This document shows, piece by piece, positions 22,376-32,993 of a stretch of DNA of 64,000 bases (positions are counted from its first letter, which is position 1; each line of letters opens with the position of its first letter). This stretch comes from Artemia franciscana. Lineage: Eukaryota > Arthropoda > Branchiopoda > Anostraca > Artemiidae. The translations under genes and the position numbers were made by a program. The notes under the pieces were generated by a model, which was not told the origin of the DNA, ran no database searches, and saw only the letters and a list, made by a program, of their open reading frames with translations. The stretch covers positions 21,033,393 through 21,097,392 of the forward strand of contig NC_088883.1 of assembly GCF_032884065.1 (NCBI RefSeq), given 5' to 3'.

Positions 22376-23278
22376 GGCCTCCTGATTGTTCTAACCAAAA
22401 TGATTACTTTGAAATGCTTGAATTTAAACCTTGGAAGCTGTTCCTGGGGCTGCACGAAAGGCTTGCCTTCATGTCAAATTTTTTTGGCCTCCCGATTGTT
22501 CAGACTAAAATGGCTACTTTGAAATGCTTGATTTTATACCTTGGAGGCTGTTCCTGGGGCTGCACGGAAGGTTTGCCCTCACGTCATATTTATTTGGCCT
22601 CCTGATTATTCTGAATAAAATGGCCACTTTGAAATGCTTGATTTTAAACCTTGGAGGCTGTTCCTGGGGCTGCACGAAAGGTTTGCCCTCATGTCATATT
22701 TTTTGGCCTCTTGATTGTTCTGAATAAAATGGCTACTTTGAAATGCTCGATTTTAAACCTTGGAGGCTGTTCCTGGGGCTGCACGGAAGGTTTGCCCTCA
22801 TGTCATATTTTTTGGCCTCCTGATTGTTCTGAGTAAAATGGCTACTTTGAAATGCTTGATTTTATACATTGGAGACTGTTCCTGGGGTTGTAAGGTAGGT
22901 TTGCCCTCATGTCATTCTTTTGGCCTCTTGATTGTTCTGACCTAAATGGCTACTTTGAAATGCTTGATTTTAAACCTTGGAGGCTGTTCCTGGGGCTGCA
23001 CGGAAGGTTTGCCCTCATGTCATATTTTTTTGGCCTCCTGATAATTCTGAATAAAATGGCTACTTTGAAATGCTTGATTTTATACATTGGAGACTGTTCC
23101 TGGGGTTGTAAGGTAGGTTTGCCCTAATATATTTTTTTGGCCTCCTGATTGTTCTGACCTAAATGGCTACTTTGAAATGCTTGATTTTATACCTTGAAGG
23201 CTGTTCCTGGGGTTGCACGGAAGGTTTGCCCTCATGTTATTTTTTTACCTCCTGATTGTTCTGACTAAAATGGCTTGA
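22376..23278 (+). repeat. 109-bp tandem array, about eight units
   Basis: Unit starts (TGGCTACTTTGAAATGC) fall at 22401, 22511, 22621, 22730, 22839, 22947, 23057 and 23164, a period of 107-110. Each unit reads on through AAACCTTGGAGGCTGTTCC, TGGGGCTGCACGGAAGG, TTTGCCCTCATGTCATA and GGCCTCCTGATTGTTCTGA. Similar-looking 60-90 residue ORFs arise because each unit is open, but 109 is not a multiple of three, so the frame changes each unit. The array is not a gene. Confidence 0.95.
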
Positions 23279-23881
23279 TTCTTTTGTTTCTATTGATTCT
23301 TTTTTTTTACCACTAATACATATCACAAGGCTATAAAAATAAAAAATGGAAGAGACCACTTTTTTTATTCCATTGATTCTTTTTATTACCATCTAATACA
23401 TGTCACAAGGCTATAAAAAGAAAGAAATAGGAGAGACAAATTTCTTCTCAATTTTTAAACTATTTCAAAAGTTAATAATATAGGATAGATGTAGTCAAGC
23501 AGGCTCCAAAGAAAATAAATTAAAATCCAAATTATCTTTGATTTTTAGTTGCTAACTTATTATCAGGGAAATTTGTAGAAAAATTTTATAGCTGATCAAG
23601 GGATTTCAAAGGGATTTATAGGGATTATAGCTGATAAAGATAAGGGATATAATATATAGGATAAGGATAATGGATATAATATGATAAGGGATTTAACATC
23701 AAACTATCAAATAGAGCGAACATCAATTCAACTGTTTGAACTGGTTAAGTGAAAACTTACAAATCATTTGTATCTAAAAAAAATAAAAATTAAAAATTTA
23801 CAAAAATCAGGAATGCAACTGTTGATGAAAAAGATCCTGTGAACATAAGGAGTTAAACCTTTTTTTGTAGTAGTAGTGGAT

Positions 23882-23940
<59 letters not shown>

Positions 23941-24980
23941 AAAACTAGTGAGCAAAAATAATAAGACAAACACAATACACTAAATAGATTAAAAAGGTGT
24001 AGCTTTTCTAGTGTAGTTATCCTTGGGAGTCAACAGACTGTTAAATATTTGAATTTTTAAAGACAAAACTGTTATGTAACTTAGCTAATTAGTTTTTCTA
24101 TTTATTTTTACAATTACAAGGGGCAACACTGACAAGAATGTGCTACTGTCTTGAAAGCTCCATAACTAAAAAAAAAAGAAGAAAAAAAAGTTAAGAAAAA
24201 GATCGAATTTTTATGGAAACCTAACTAATTAGTTTCCTTTAATAATTTTCACAGCTAGATGTGGTAACACGGACAAGAATTTGATATTAAAAGCTTCACA
24301 GTTTTGAAGAAATAAAAATATTGAAAAACGTCTTTTTGAGATATGATTAGACCTAAGTTGGGTCCACAAGGACAAATATATATTATTCTGAAGTCCTTTT
24401 ACTTTTAACCATAAAAAAACTTAAAATGTTAAATTTTTGCAATCAATTTTGTTTAGCTCATGCATACATAATTTGATCCAGACAAGACCCCAATGTCCCC
24501 TCACAAAGTCACACATATCCCATGTACTTGCCTGGTTTGATTGGTTTTGCGAATAGTTACCCTAAAATTTAATTTTCGCTCTATAATATTTACAGGTCGA
24601 ATTTTCAGTTTTGCATAATAAAAGTACTTAATTTAGTAGGCTTATTTTATTTTAAATTCTAGCACCATTTTAAAGCGCAATATATGCCATGTCTTACATA
24701 TAAAGAAACGGTGAAGAAACGTCAGAAGAAACGCTGTTCTTGCCCTTTGCAATATTTACAGGTAAGTTTTAGTGAGATGCTCTCATTCTTCTCTATATAC
24801 AATATTAGAGCTTATCCTGATTGTCAAAAAGGATATTGAAGATACCGGTACTCTAAATAAACTTAGCATTAGTTACCCACAGAGTGATGCGAACGGGGTA
24901 ATTCCGACCATTTTACGGCTATTAAACCATCAAAAGATTTATTCAGCTCTATAAATGTCTTCAACAGCAAACAGTTTGCT
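23279..24980. other. Intron sequence with long poly-A tract, no gene recognised
   Basis: Includes an uninterrupted 55-base A run at 23884-23938, duplicated TCATTGATTCTTTTT-type blocks near 23280-23430 and a GGGATTTATAGGGATTATAG-type repeat near 23600. The A tract could be a retroposon tail, but no body was recognised. Confidence 0.5.
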
Positions 24981-25451
24981 TTTAGTTGAGTTTTTATGAT
25001 GAGGCCATAGCTATTTCTAATAATAGGGGTTTTTCTCTTGTAAAATTGGTGACTTACACCAATTTTACAAGACTTTTACTTGATTCGTGTTGTTTCTGCA
25101 GTATTTTCAATGATCGTTCATGCACCAACAGATTGAGAGACAAAACAGCTTTCATTTGCTGTTGTTTCTGCAGTATTTTCAATGATCGTTCATGCACCAA
25201 TAGATTGAGAGACAAAACAGCTTTCATTTGCTGTTGTTTCTACAGTATTTTCAATGATCGTTCATGCACCAATAGATTGAGAGACAAAACAGCTTTCACT
25301 TGCTGTTGTTTCTACAGTATTTTCAATGATCGTTCAGAAACGACACGAATCAAGTAAAAGCCTTGTAAAATCGGTGTAAGTCACCGAATTTACAAAAAAA
25401 AACACCTATCATTAGAAATACCTATGGCCTCATCATAAAAACTCAACTAAA
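24981..25451. mobile_element. Fold-back element with tandem-repeat core
   Basis: Terminal inverted repeats of about 105-110 bases (24981-25094 and 25340-25451) start TTTAGTTGAGTTTTTATGAT and end in the complement. Each arm also folds on itself: CTTGTAAAATTGGTG, ACTTA, CACCAATTTTACAAG at 25037-25071. Between the arms are 72-bp tandem repeats. It has no coding capacity of its own and no clear target-site duplication. It ends 25 bases from the splice site at the end of the VWC exon. Confidence 0.8.
25099..25337 (+). repeat. 72-bp tandem repeat, three full units and a partial
   Basis: CAGTATTTTCAATGATCGTT starts at 25099, 25171, 25243 and 25315. Because 72 is divisible by three, the array is open in one frame (24-residue repeats with CSIFNDRSCTNRLRDKTAF), giving a spurious 123-residue ORF. 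Confidence 0.9.
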
Positions 25452-25475
25452 GTACAATAACTTGACCTAGCTCAC

Positions 25476-25735
25476 CTGTGGAGGAGCACACAGAACAGCT
25501 TGACACCATTTTGGACCTCCATCATCACAAACACAAACGGTGCAGGTATCTGGCCCTGGAACAAAGTGACTACCACTTGGAAAAGTTCTTCCATTGAGGT
25601 CCTGACAGGAACTCATCACGTCTGGCAGTTTCTCTGGGTCATTTAGATCTTTATTGGGGCCTAATATGAATCGACTTCCTGGCATTGTTGAAGCTTTTTC
25701 AGACATTCATAAGTTTACATTCCTCTTAGTTTTAC
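25476..25735 (-). CDS. DGCR2: DGCR2/IDD-like membrane protein, VWC-domain exon with candidate start
   Basis: Acceptor ATTTTTCAG before 25735; donor CCACAG|GTGAGC after 25476. The coding frame runs from ATG at 25706 (MSEKASTMPGSRF) and leaves in phase 0 into the 17068 exon. It encodes the opening of a von Willebrand C domain: SSCQDLNGRTFPSGSHFVPG, then DTCTVCVCDDG and WCQAVLCAPP, with normal cysteine spacing. An in-frame TGA directly precedes the ATG, so 25707-25735 would be 5' UTR and the protein would lack a signal peptide. Vertebrate DGCR2 has LDL-receptor and C-type-lectin domains before VWC; none is seen here. Either this is a short form inserted by its transmembrane helix, or a signal-bearing exon joins a different acceptor. 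Confidence 0.8.
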
Positions 25736-26640
25736 CTGAAAAATAATTACGCATCATTATTTTAATCAGTTATATGCATCCTTAGAAACTAAAACCTGTT
25801 ACTACAAAGTGAATTCAGAAATACTTGAACCTAAGTTTAACAGAATTCTTTCTTCATTGTCAAATGTTTTATAACAATTTCAAAACCATGGTAAAAGTAC
25901 AATATTATATTTATTAACACTAAAATCCTCTATGGACTGTCGTTAATACAATAACTGACTTCCTATGAACTAAAAAACAAAAGCATACCCTCAATTCCAA
26001 ACTAAATAATTAAATAAAAATTTTTTTTCTTGATGCCATTATCAAACCAACCAACTTTTCGAACTTACTTATCCGGAAAACGTCTCTCACATTACACATT
26101 TATCCATCCTTTCCTGCCTTTGAAATCACCAAGAAAATATTTCCTGCCTCAATACTCACTTTTTAACTTCTTACAGGTGAAAATGAGTAAAATTCTCAAA
26201 TTGGGAAAAGTATGGATCCACTTTTTAACTTACTTGACTTGATTCATTGACAAAATAAAAAACAATACATACACTTATTCCCGTACTGCCAACATACCAG
26301 AGGCTATAAACAGCCAATACGGGATTTGAGAAATCAATCATTTGATAAAAATACGACAAAAATATCGCCAAACAAATATATCCTTTTTTCTAATATCATT
26401 CAGCAGAAAAGCTAAACAAACAACAAACAAACAAAAAGTAAACAACGAAAGATCTAAACATTTATTTCATCTAGACAATAAGATATTTTAAAATATTTTT
26501 TTCAGAACAAGATTAGCGAAATCAATTCTTCGATTTTTTGGGCAATATAAGAATATTCTCTATATGAAAGGAAACAAATCACTTCACAAGATTATCGCAT
26601 ATACCTTATTCACAGAACATTAAACAGAAAAACTTAACAA
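25736..26640. other. No gene recognised
   Basis: AT-rich flank upstream of the first identified DGCR2-like exon. Its promoter or 5' UTR exons may lie here, but no convincing signal was found. Confidence 0.5.
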
Positions 26641-28800
26641 ACAACTTTTGTCTACTCAATAAGGTATTTTAAAGATTTTTTTGGAACAAACTTAGTGAAA
26701 TTGATTCTTTTATATAGTTGGGCAGCATGTTCTACACCTTTACACCAACATGTCGTAATGGCAGTGCACCTCTATGGCTGTGATGCATTTCTGATACGAG
26801 CAAATCATTTTCAGATGAGGTTATTGGGAATGATATTCTGAAGCCGTTGAAAAATATTAAGTTGTCTTAGTCCAAGTGGTGCTACAGAATTGATACACAA
26901 GTAAACTAAACTTGCATTTTGGATTATAGATATTTTAAAAACATTCAGAACTTTTGCCAGGTGAAATGAATCATTTGTAGAATATTTATATAAAAAAAAG
27001 AGTTTTTACTCCCCAATTTTGTATTACTTGGAATTTATGTGCATTATAGTTAAAAGAGTTAGACCAAAGAGGGCAACCATCCTCCAAATATGAAAAAATG
27101 AGAGTATTATATAAAGTTTAAAGTGCTTTATGAGGAATAAAGTGCTTTAGTCTTTTTAGAATAGCAATCCCTCAGTAAATTTTCATGGAAAGTGCCCATG
27201 GAATGAGTCATTTCATCAATAATCATTCTAAGATAAATGAAATTGGTTTTTCAATCAATACATTTCCAAATGAAAGTAGCTTATTTGTTTCAAAACGCTG
27301 TATAGTTGAACATATCATATATTTTGTTTTTGGAATATTTAATGATAGATGATTCATTTGCAAATAACAAGCCAATTGAGCTAAAGTAATTGAGCTCCAT
27401 AATAGCAAACAAAGCATCTACCGTATATGACTTAAACAACATTACTGTGTCATCAGCATAAGTTATTAGTATGCAATTAGTATAAATTCTTTCATGTCCA
27501 AAACATATATTAAGAAAAGTAGCAGCCATGGGATCAAACCTTGGGTGAACCCAGCATTTTTTTTTCTTTCTAATGATGTTGATGATCTGACAGCTACAGT
27601 CTGCATTCTATCTTCCAAATATGATTTTATCCATTTTACTATCCAAACCGGAAAATGCATTTTATTCATTAATGCCTTGTAACTAAAAGTGTCAAAAGCT
27701 TTCAAAAGATCCACAAAAATTGCCAAAGACATGGATCCAAAATCCAAAAATTCCTTAATTTTTATAATAAAATGATTTACAGCATACAAGGAGGAATTAC
27801 CTTTACAAAAACCATATTGACTAGATGGTAAAATTCTATTTTCCTATATAAATTTTGTCATTCTTTCATGCATTGCCTTTCCAATTAGTTTAGAGAATAC
27901 CAGTAAAATAGTTATTGGCCTGTAGTTACTAATTTGGCATTTATCTCCATTCTTATGTATAGGTAGTCTTATATAGGTACTCCTTTATTTAATGAAATGT
28001 TTAGCAGAAAAAGTAAAATATGACAAAAAACTAAGAAAATTCATTGTAATGCTCTTTTTGGTATTCTATCAACTCCCAGGGATTTGGAGAGACCAAGCAA
28101 AGTAAATACTTTTCTAACTCATGCATTTGTATCATATCATCCTGAGTGAAAACTGAGTTAAGTGTATCAAACACGTTAATGTTTTCAGTTGTTTCAATTG
28201 GTCTAGTATTATTATTAATTTGATGAGATATACTTGAACCAACATCTGAAAAATTAGTACAAAATCCATTAGCAATATCCACATCCTCCTTTAACTAAAC
28301 CATCTGGGGAGACAAAAACATTTAGAATTTCTTCTTTGAATTGTTTCTTATGAGGTGAAAGCATCCCATTTGTTATTTTTCCTGTTGCTTATATATTATT
28401 CTTATTTAATTCAAAAACAGAGTAACAATAATTCTTTTTATTTCTCATTTCTTTTTGTTCACAGTAGCCTGGCATTCCTTATAAAGTTTATCATTTTCAA
28501 ATGAAGGGAATTTTATTTTTATTTTTTATGCAAAAGCTATTTCTTGGTTTTATTATATTTTTTATCTCAGCTGTGAACCAAGGTGGTTTTCTAAAAGAAA
28601 ACCACAGACGGTTTTCTAAAATCTTTTGGTTTGGCCATAAAACATGAAAACAGCCCTTGAAGAATTTTATCTGTAAATAAGGTATATGAACTTTCCATGC
28701 CACAAGTTCCATATACCTCTTCCCAATCTATCTTTGAAAGAAAGATTTTTAGTTTCTCACAATTTTTAGTAGAGAAATTAAAAATATTTCCTCAAGGGTT
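26640..28800 (-). pseudogene. Jockey/CR1-like LINE polymerase, decayed
   Basis: Fragments in retrotransposon order, read right to left and in several frames: PPWFTAEIKNIIKPRNSF (28500-28712, linker after the endonuclease), a NYRPI-type finger and QYGF-type region near 27800-27960, FVDLLKAFDTFSYKALMNKM (27650-27700), GFTQG (for GVPQG), YADDTVMLF near 27450, then C-terminal sequence to about 26650. Many frameshifts and stops interrupt it. It is an old insertion with no intact ORF. Confidence 0.75.
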
Positions 28801-29752
28801 GACTGGTTGCCCTTAAACTGCAGTCATTATCAAATTCCTGCTTGTGTAGACTCAATACAACATAATCTAAAAAATGATTTGAACCTGGAGAAACAAGCAA
28901 TCCCAAAATTTTCATTACTCATACCATATTTGAGACAGAAATATATTATCAATTAAAGTAGCACTAAACAAAGTTACATGGGTTTAAATTCAGTTAAACA
29001 AAGTCATGCTTGAAGGTATGAAATCAGCTGATAGCAAAGCAGTCAGAAATTCTAAATTCCCAACATTGCTAAATTCAAATAAATCAAAATTGAAATCTTC
29101 AACTACAAAAGGGTAAATTATAGCAGGTTTGCATGCCCAATGTTTTAGGTCCAATTATTCAGCATATTATCTAGTAAGAATTGTTTTTGACTTCACACAG
29201 TCCAAATACTTTACCCCCCCCCCCCCAATTTGGAAACATGTAGCCTAAATAGTATATTTTCCATCTGTTCTGACAGTTCTCTTTGTCTTGTCTCATGCTA
29301 AGCTGAAAGAAACTAAAAAAAAATAATTCCATAATATTTTAACAAATGAAACTTTAACAGCAGGGCATTTATCATATAAGTACCTTTTATATATTGTGAA
29401 TTGAAATTCGATTCTTCTGATGTATCTATTGACATCAAGAATCTGTTTCTTAAAGTTTTGTTTAAAGTTGACCTGCATTGCTCCTTAATTACAGTTTTTT
29501 TTTATCATGAACTGTTTGAAGGAGATGATGCAGGAAAACTATGCACTTTGTGGCATGCCTCTGAACTCCCTTACTTATGCTAGTGGTTTTTTGACAGTTA
29601 GTCTTGTAGGTTTTTTTGAAACAGTATCATTGTAATTAGTTATTGGCTTTGTTATATTATAGGTCAAATCTTTTTTCATTAAAATTGTGGACAAACTATT
29701 AAGTGTGTTTCAGTTGCCTCTTGAAAAATTTATTTAATCACTAGACTGTTAT
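28801..29752. other. No gene recognised; possibly more LINE relic
   Basis: AT-rich, with a 13-base C run at 29214-29226. Sense on the minus strand near 28800-29150 may continue the endonuclease part of the LINE, but no motif is clear. Confidence 0.4.
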
Positions 29753-31914
29753 TAATGCAAGAGGTGTCTTACAGAAAGAACTGAATAACTAGTGTTTTGG
29801 ATAATATGGGCACAAGGTAACAATGTTAATGCAAGAGGTCTCTTACAGAAAGTACTGAATAGCTAGTGTTCTGGAAAATATGGGTGCAAAATAACAATAA
29901 TAACTAATGCAAGAGGTCTGTTACAGAAAGTACTGAATAACTAGTGTTTTGGAAAATATGGGTGCAAGGTAACAATAATAACTAATGCAAGAGGTCTGTT
30001 ACAGAAAGTACTGAAAAACTAGAGTTTTAGAAAATAAAGGTGTAAGGTAACAATGCTAACTAATGCAAGAGGTCTCTTACAGAAAGTACTGAATAACTAG
30101 TGTTTTGGAAAATATGAGTGCAAGGTAACAATGCTAACTAATGCAAGAGGTCTCTTACAGAAAGTACTGAATAACTAGTGTTTTGGAAAATAAGTGTGCA
30201 AGGTAACAATGCAAACTAATGCAAGAGGTCTCTTACAGAAAGTACTGAATAACTAGTGTTTTGGAAAATAAGCATGCAAGGTAACAATGCTAACTAATGC
30301 AAGAGGTCTCTTACAGAAAGTACTGAATAACTAGTGTTTTGGAACATATGGGTACAAGGTAACAATGCTAACTAATACAAGAGGTTTCTTACAGAAAGTA
30401 CTCAATAACTAGCGTTTTGGAAAATAAGCATGCAAGGTAACAATGCTAACTAATGCAAGAGGTCTCTTACAGAAAGTATTGAATAACTAGTGTTTTGGAA
30501 CATATGGGTACAAGGTAACAATGCTAACTAATACAAGAGGTTTCTTACAGAAAGTACTGAATAACTAGTGTTTTGGAAAATAAGCATGCAAGGTAACAAT
30601 GCTAACTAATGCAAGAGGTTTCTTACAGAAAGTACTGAATAATTAGTGTTTTGGAAAATAAGCATGCAAGGTAACAATGCTAACTAATGCAAGAGGTCTC
30701 TTACAGAAAGTACTGAATAACTAGTGTTTTGGAACATATGGGTACAAGGTAACAATGCTAACTAATACAAGAGGTTTCTTACAGAAAGTACTGAATAACT
30801 AGTGTTTTGGAAAATAAGCATGCAAGGTAACAATGCTAACTAATGCAAGAGGTCTCTTACAGAAAGTACTGAATAACTAGTGTTTTGGAAAATAAGTGTG
30901 CAAGGTAACAATGCTAACTAATGCAAGAGGTCTCTTACAGAAAGTACTGAATAACTAGTGTTTTGGAAAATAAGCATGCAAGGTAACAATGCTAACTAAT
31001 GCAAGAGGTCTCTTACAGAAAGTACTGAATAACTAGTGTTTTGGAACATATGGGTACAAGGTAACAATGCTAACTAATGCAAGAGGTCTCTTACAGAAAG
31101 TACTGAATAACTAGTGTTTTGGAAAATAAGCATGCAAGGTAACAATGCTAACTAATGCAAGAGGTCTCTTACAGAAAGTACTGAATAACTAGTGTTTTGG
31201 AAAGTAAGTGTGCAAGGTAACAATGCAAACTAATGCAAGAGGTCTCTTACAGAAAGTACTGAATAACTAGTGTTTTGGAAAGTAAGTGTGCAAGGTAACA
31301 ATGCTAACTAATACAAGAGGTTTCTTACAGAAAGTACTCAATAACTAGCGTTTTGGAAAATAAGCATGCAAGGTAACAATGCTAACTAATGCAAGAGGTC
31401 TCTTACAGAAAGTATTGAATAACTAGTGTTTTGGAACATATGGGTACAAGGTAACAATGCTAACTAATACAAGAGGTTTCTTACAGAAAGTACTGAATAA
31501 CTAGTGTTTTGGAAAATAAGCATGCAAGGTAACAATGCTAACTAATGCAAGAGGTCTCTTACAGAAAGTACTGAATAACTAGTGTTTTGGAACATATGGG
31601 TACAAGGTAACAATGCTAACTAATACAAGAGGTTTCTTACAGAAAGTACTCAATAACTAGCGTTTTGGAAAATAAGCATGCAAGGTAACAATGCTAACTA
31701 ATGCAAGAGGTCTCTTACAGAAAGTACTGAATAACTAGTGTTTTGGAACATATGGGTACAAGGTAACAATGCTAACTAATACAAGAGGTTTCTTACAGAA
31801 AGTACTCAATAACTAGCGTTTTGGAAAATATGGGTGCAAGGTAACAATGCTAACTAATAACAGAGGTCTCTTACAGAAAGTACTGAATAACTAGTGTTCT
31901 GGAAAATATGGGTT
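29753..31914 (+). repeat. 78-bp minisatellite, about 28 units
   Basis: Unit TAATGCAAGAGGTCTCTTAC, AGAAAGTACTGAATAACTAG, TGTTTTGGAAAATAAGCATG, CAAGGTAACAATGCTAAC repeats with a constant 78-base period (for example 30061, 30139, 30217). Edge units are more diverged than the centre. Variants at the end of the unit (AAATAAGCATGC, ACATATGGGTAC, AAGTGTGC) and at the start (TAATGC/GTCTC against TAATAC/GTTTC) often alternate, giving a 156-bp higher-order pattern in places. There are stops in all frames although 78 is a multiple of three, so it is not coding. Confidence 0.97.
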
Positions 31915-31916
31915 CT

Positions 31917-32220
31917 TACAGCTGAATCATTAGAAATACTAGTAGAATTCAGAGCCTTTGTGTTGCTATACATTTTTCCAAATTTTAATAGGTTCTACCA
32001 ATACAATAATTGCCACAGTTACATGTTATTTGATATGCCTTTCTTTGACAAGTATCTTTGATCTTATCTTTACCAGAGTTGAGGAAATTCCTAATTTTTA
32101 TATTACTTGTAAAACAACAAACATGTGTATCTTTGATTTTAATAGAATTTCTGTTTAGCCAATGACTAGTTGCATTGGTAACAAACAATCCAGGGAATCC
32201 ATTTTCAAAAACCATGTCTC
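31917..32220 (-). pseudogene. Penelope-like element, GIY-YIG endonuclease remnant
   Basis: Minus-strand frame with KDKIKDTCQRKAYQITCNCG then NYCIGRTY and, after a stop, NLEK and SNDSAV-like sequence. This matches the start of the GIY-YIG nuclease of Penelope-like retroelements (Y-x-IxCxC-G-xxYIGxT, then xxRxxEH). Stops interrupt it and no reverse transcriptase is seen. It abuts the 78-bp array, whose last partial unit merges with it. Confidence 0.6.
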
Positions 32221-32702
32221 TAATAAACTTTAATTATTCTTGGGTATAAAGCTCACAGCAAATTATTGACATAATCCAAAAGAGAATTAACAGTGCCTTT
32301 TTTAACTCACTGGTGGATCTGGAAGGGCCCAGGGGGACCCTACCCCAAGATTTTTCTGGCACCCTCTTTCCCTGTTTTAATCTTTGTTTAGATTAAACCT
32401 GTCAATTTGGTCAAATACTGGCTCCTTTGTGACATTGCCCCCCCCCCAAGATTTTGCTCATTGGTGTCCTTGTCACATTGGGCCTCCCCCAAGATTTTGC
32501 TCTAGATCCATCCCTGTTTTAACTTGTGTATGTGGGGGAAAGGGATTGGATATAAAATGAAGGTGTCTGTTATTTTTTGGGGACTTTCTATGAATGAAAA
32601 ACCATAGTTTACTACTTCTACAAATAATTAACACATCCAAAAGGATAATTTATTTGCATTTTTGGTTTCCTGAAACCTGGGAGTTTCTATCACACGAGTA
32701 AG

Positions 32703-32765
32703 GTGATCTACCTTAAATTACCTTAAATCACAGCTTGGAGTGATATAAGGATTATCCATCATCTA
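32703..32765 (-). repeat. CR1-type LINE 3' tail fragment
   Basis: CCTTAAATTACCTTAAATCA, CAGCTTGGAG, TATAAGGATTATCCATC matches the 3' end of the nearly intact LINE at 48467-48520. On the sense (minus) strand it ends in TTTAAGGTAA repeats. A severely 5'-truncated copy. Confidence 0.7.
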
Positions 32766-32910
32766 GCAAACATATAAGGACTACTGTTTTCCATGTCCCT
32801 ACTTTGTACTGCAGACACTGCTATTAGATTATGAAAATTTATGGGGGGGGTGGGTGGGAATTTGTGTTTTTTCAATTTATTGAATAAAAATATAAAAAAT
32901 ATATACATGT

Positions 32911-32993
32911 TTGGGGTGTTTCACCCCAAACTATACATATTGGGGTGTTTCAATATAAAATACATATTGGGGTGTTTTGGCAAAACACCCCAA
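32911..32993. repeat. Two adjacent hairpins built on TTGGGGTGTTT
   Basis: TTTGGGGTG-TTT-CACCCCAAA (about 32911-32931) and TTGGGGTGTTTT-GGC-AAAACACCCCAA (about 32967-32993), with a third unpaired TTGGGGTGTTTC between them. Likely a local tandem and inverted duplication. Confidence 0.75.

Noticed and set aside
22277..23127. Series of 60-90-residue ORFs that look like a protein family.
   Set aside because: They are consecutive units of the 109-bp array read in changing frames.
24986..25357. 123-residue ORF with 24-residue repeats.
   Set aside because: Produced by a 72-bp tandem repeat inside a fold-back element; no start context or homologue.
29753..31914. Could the 78-bp array be a CRISPR or a coding repeat?
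   Set aside because: No spacers between units, the units abut directly, and stops occur in all frames.
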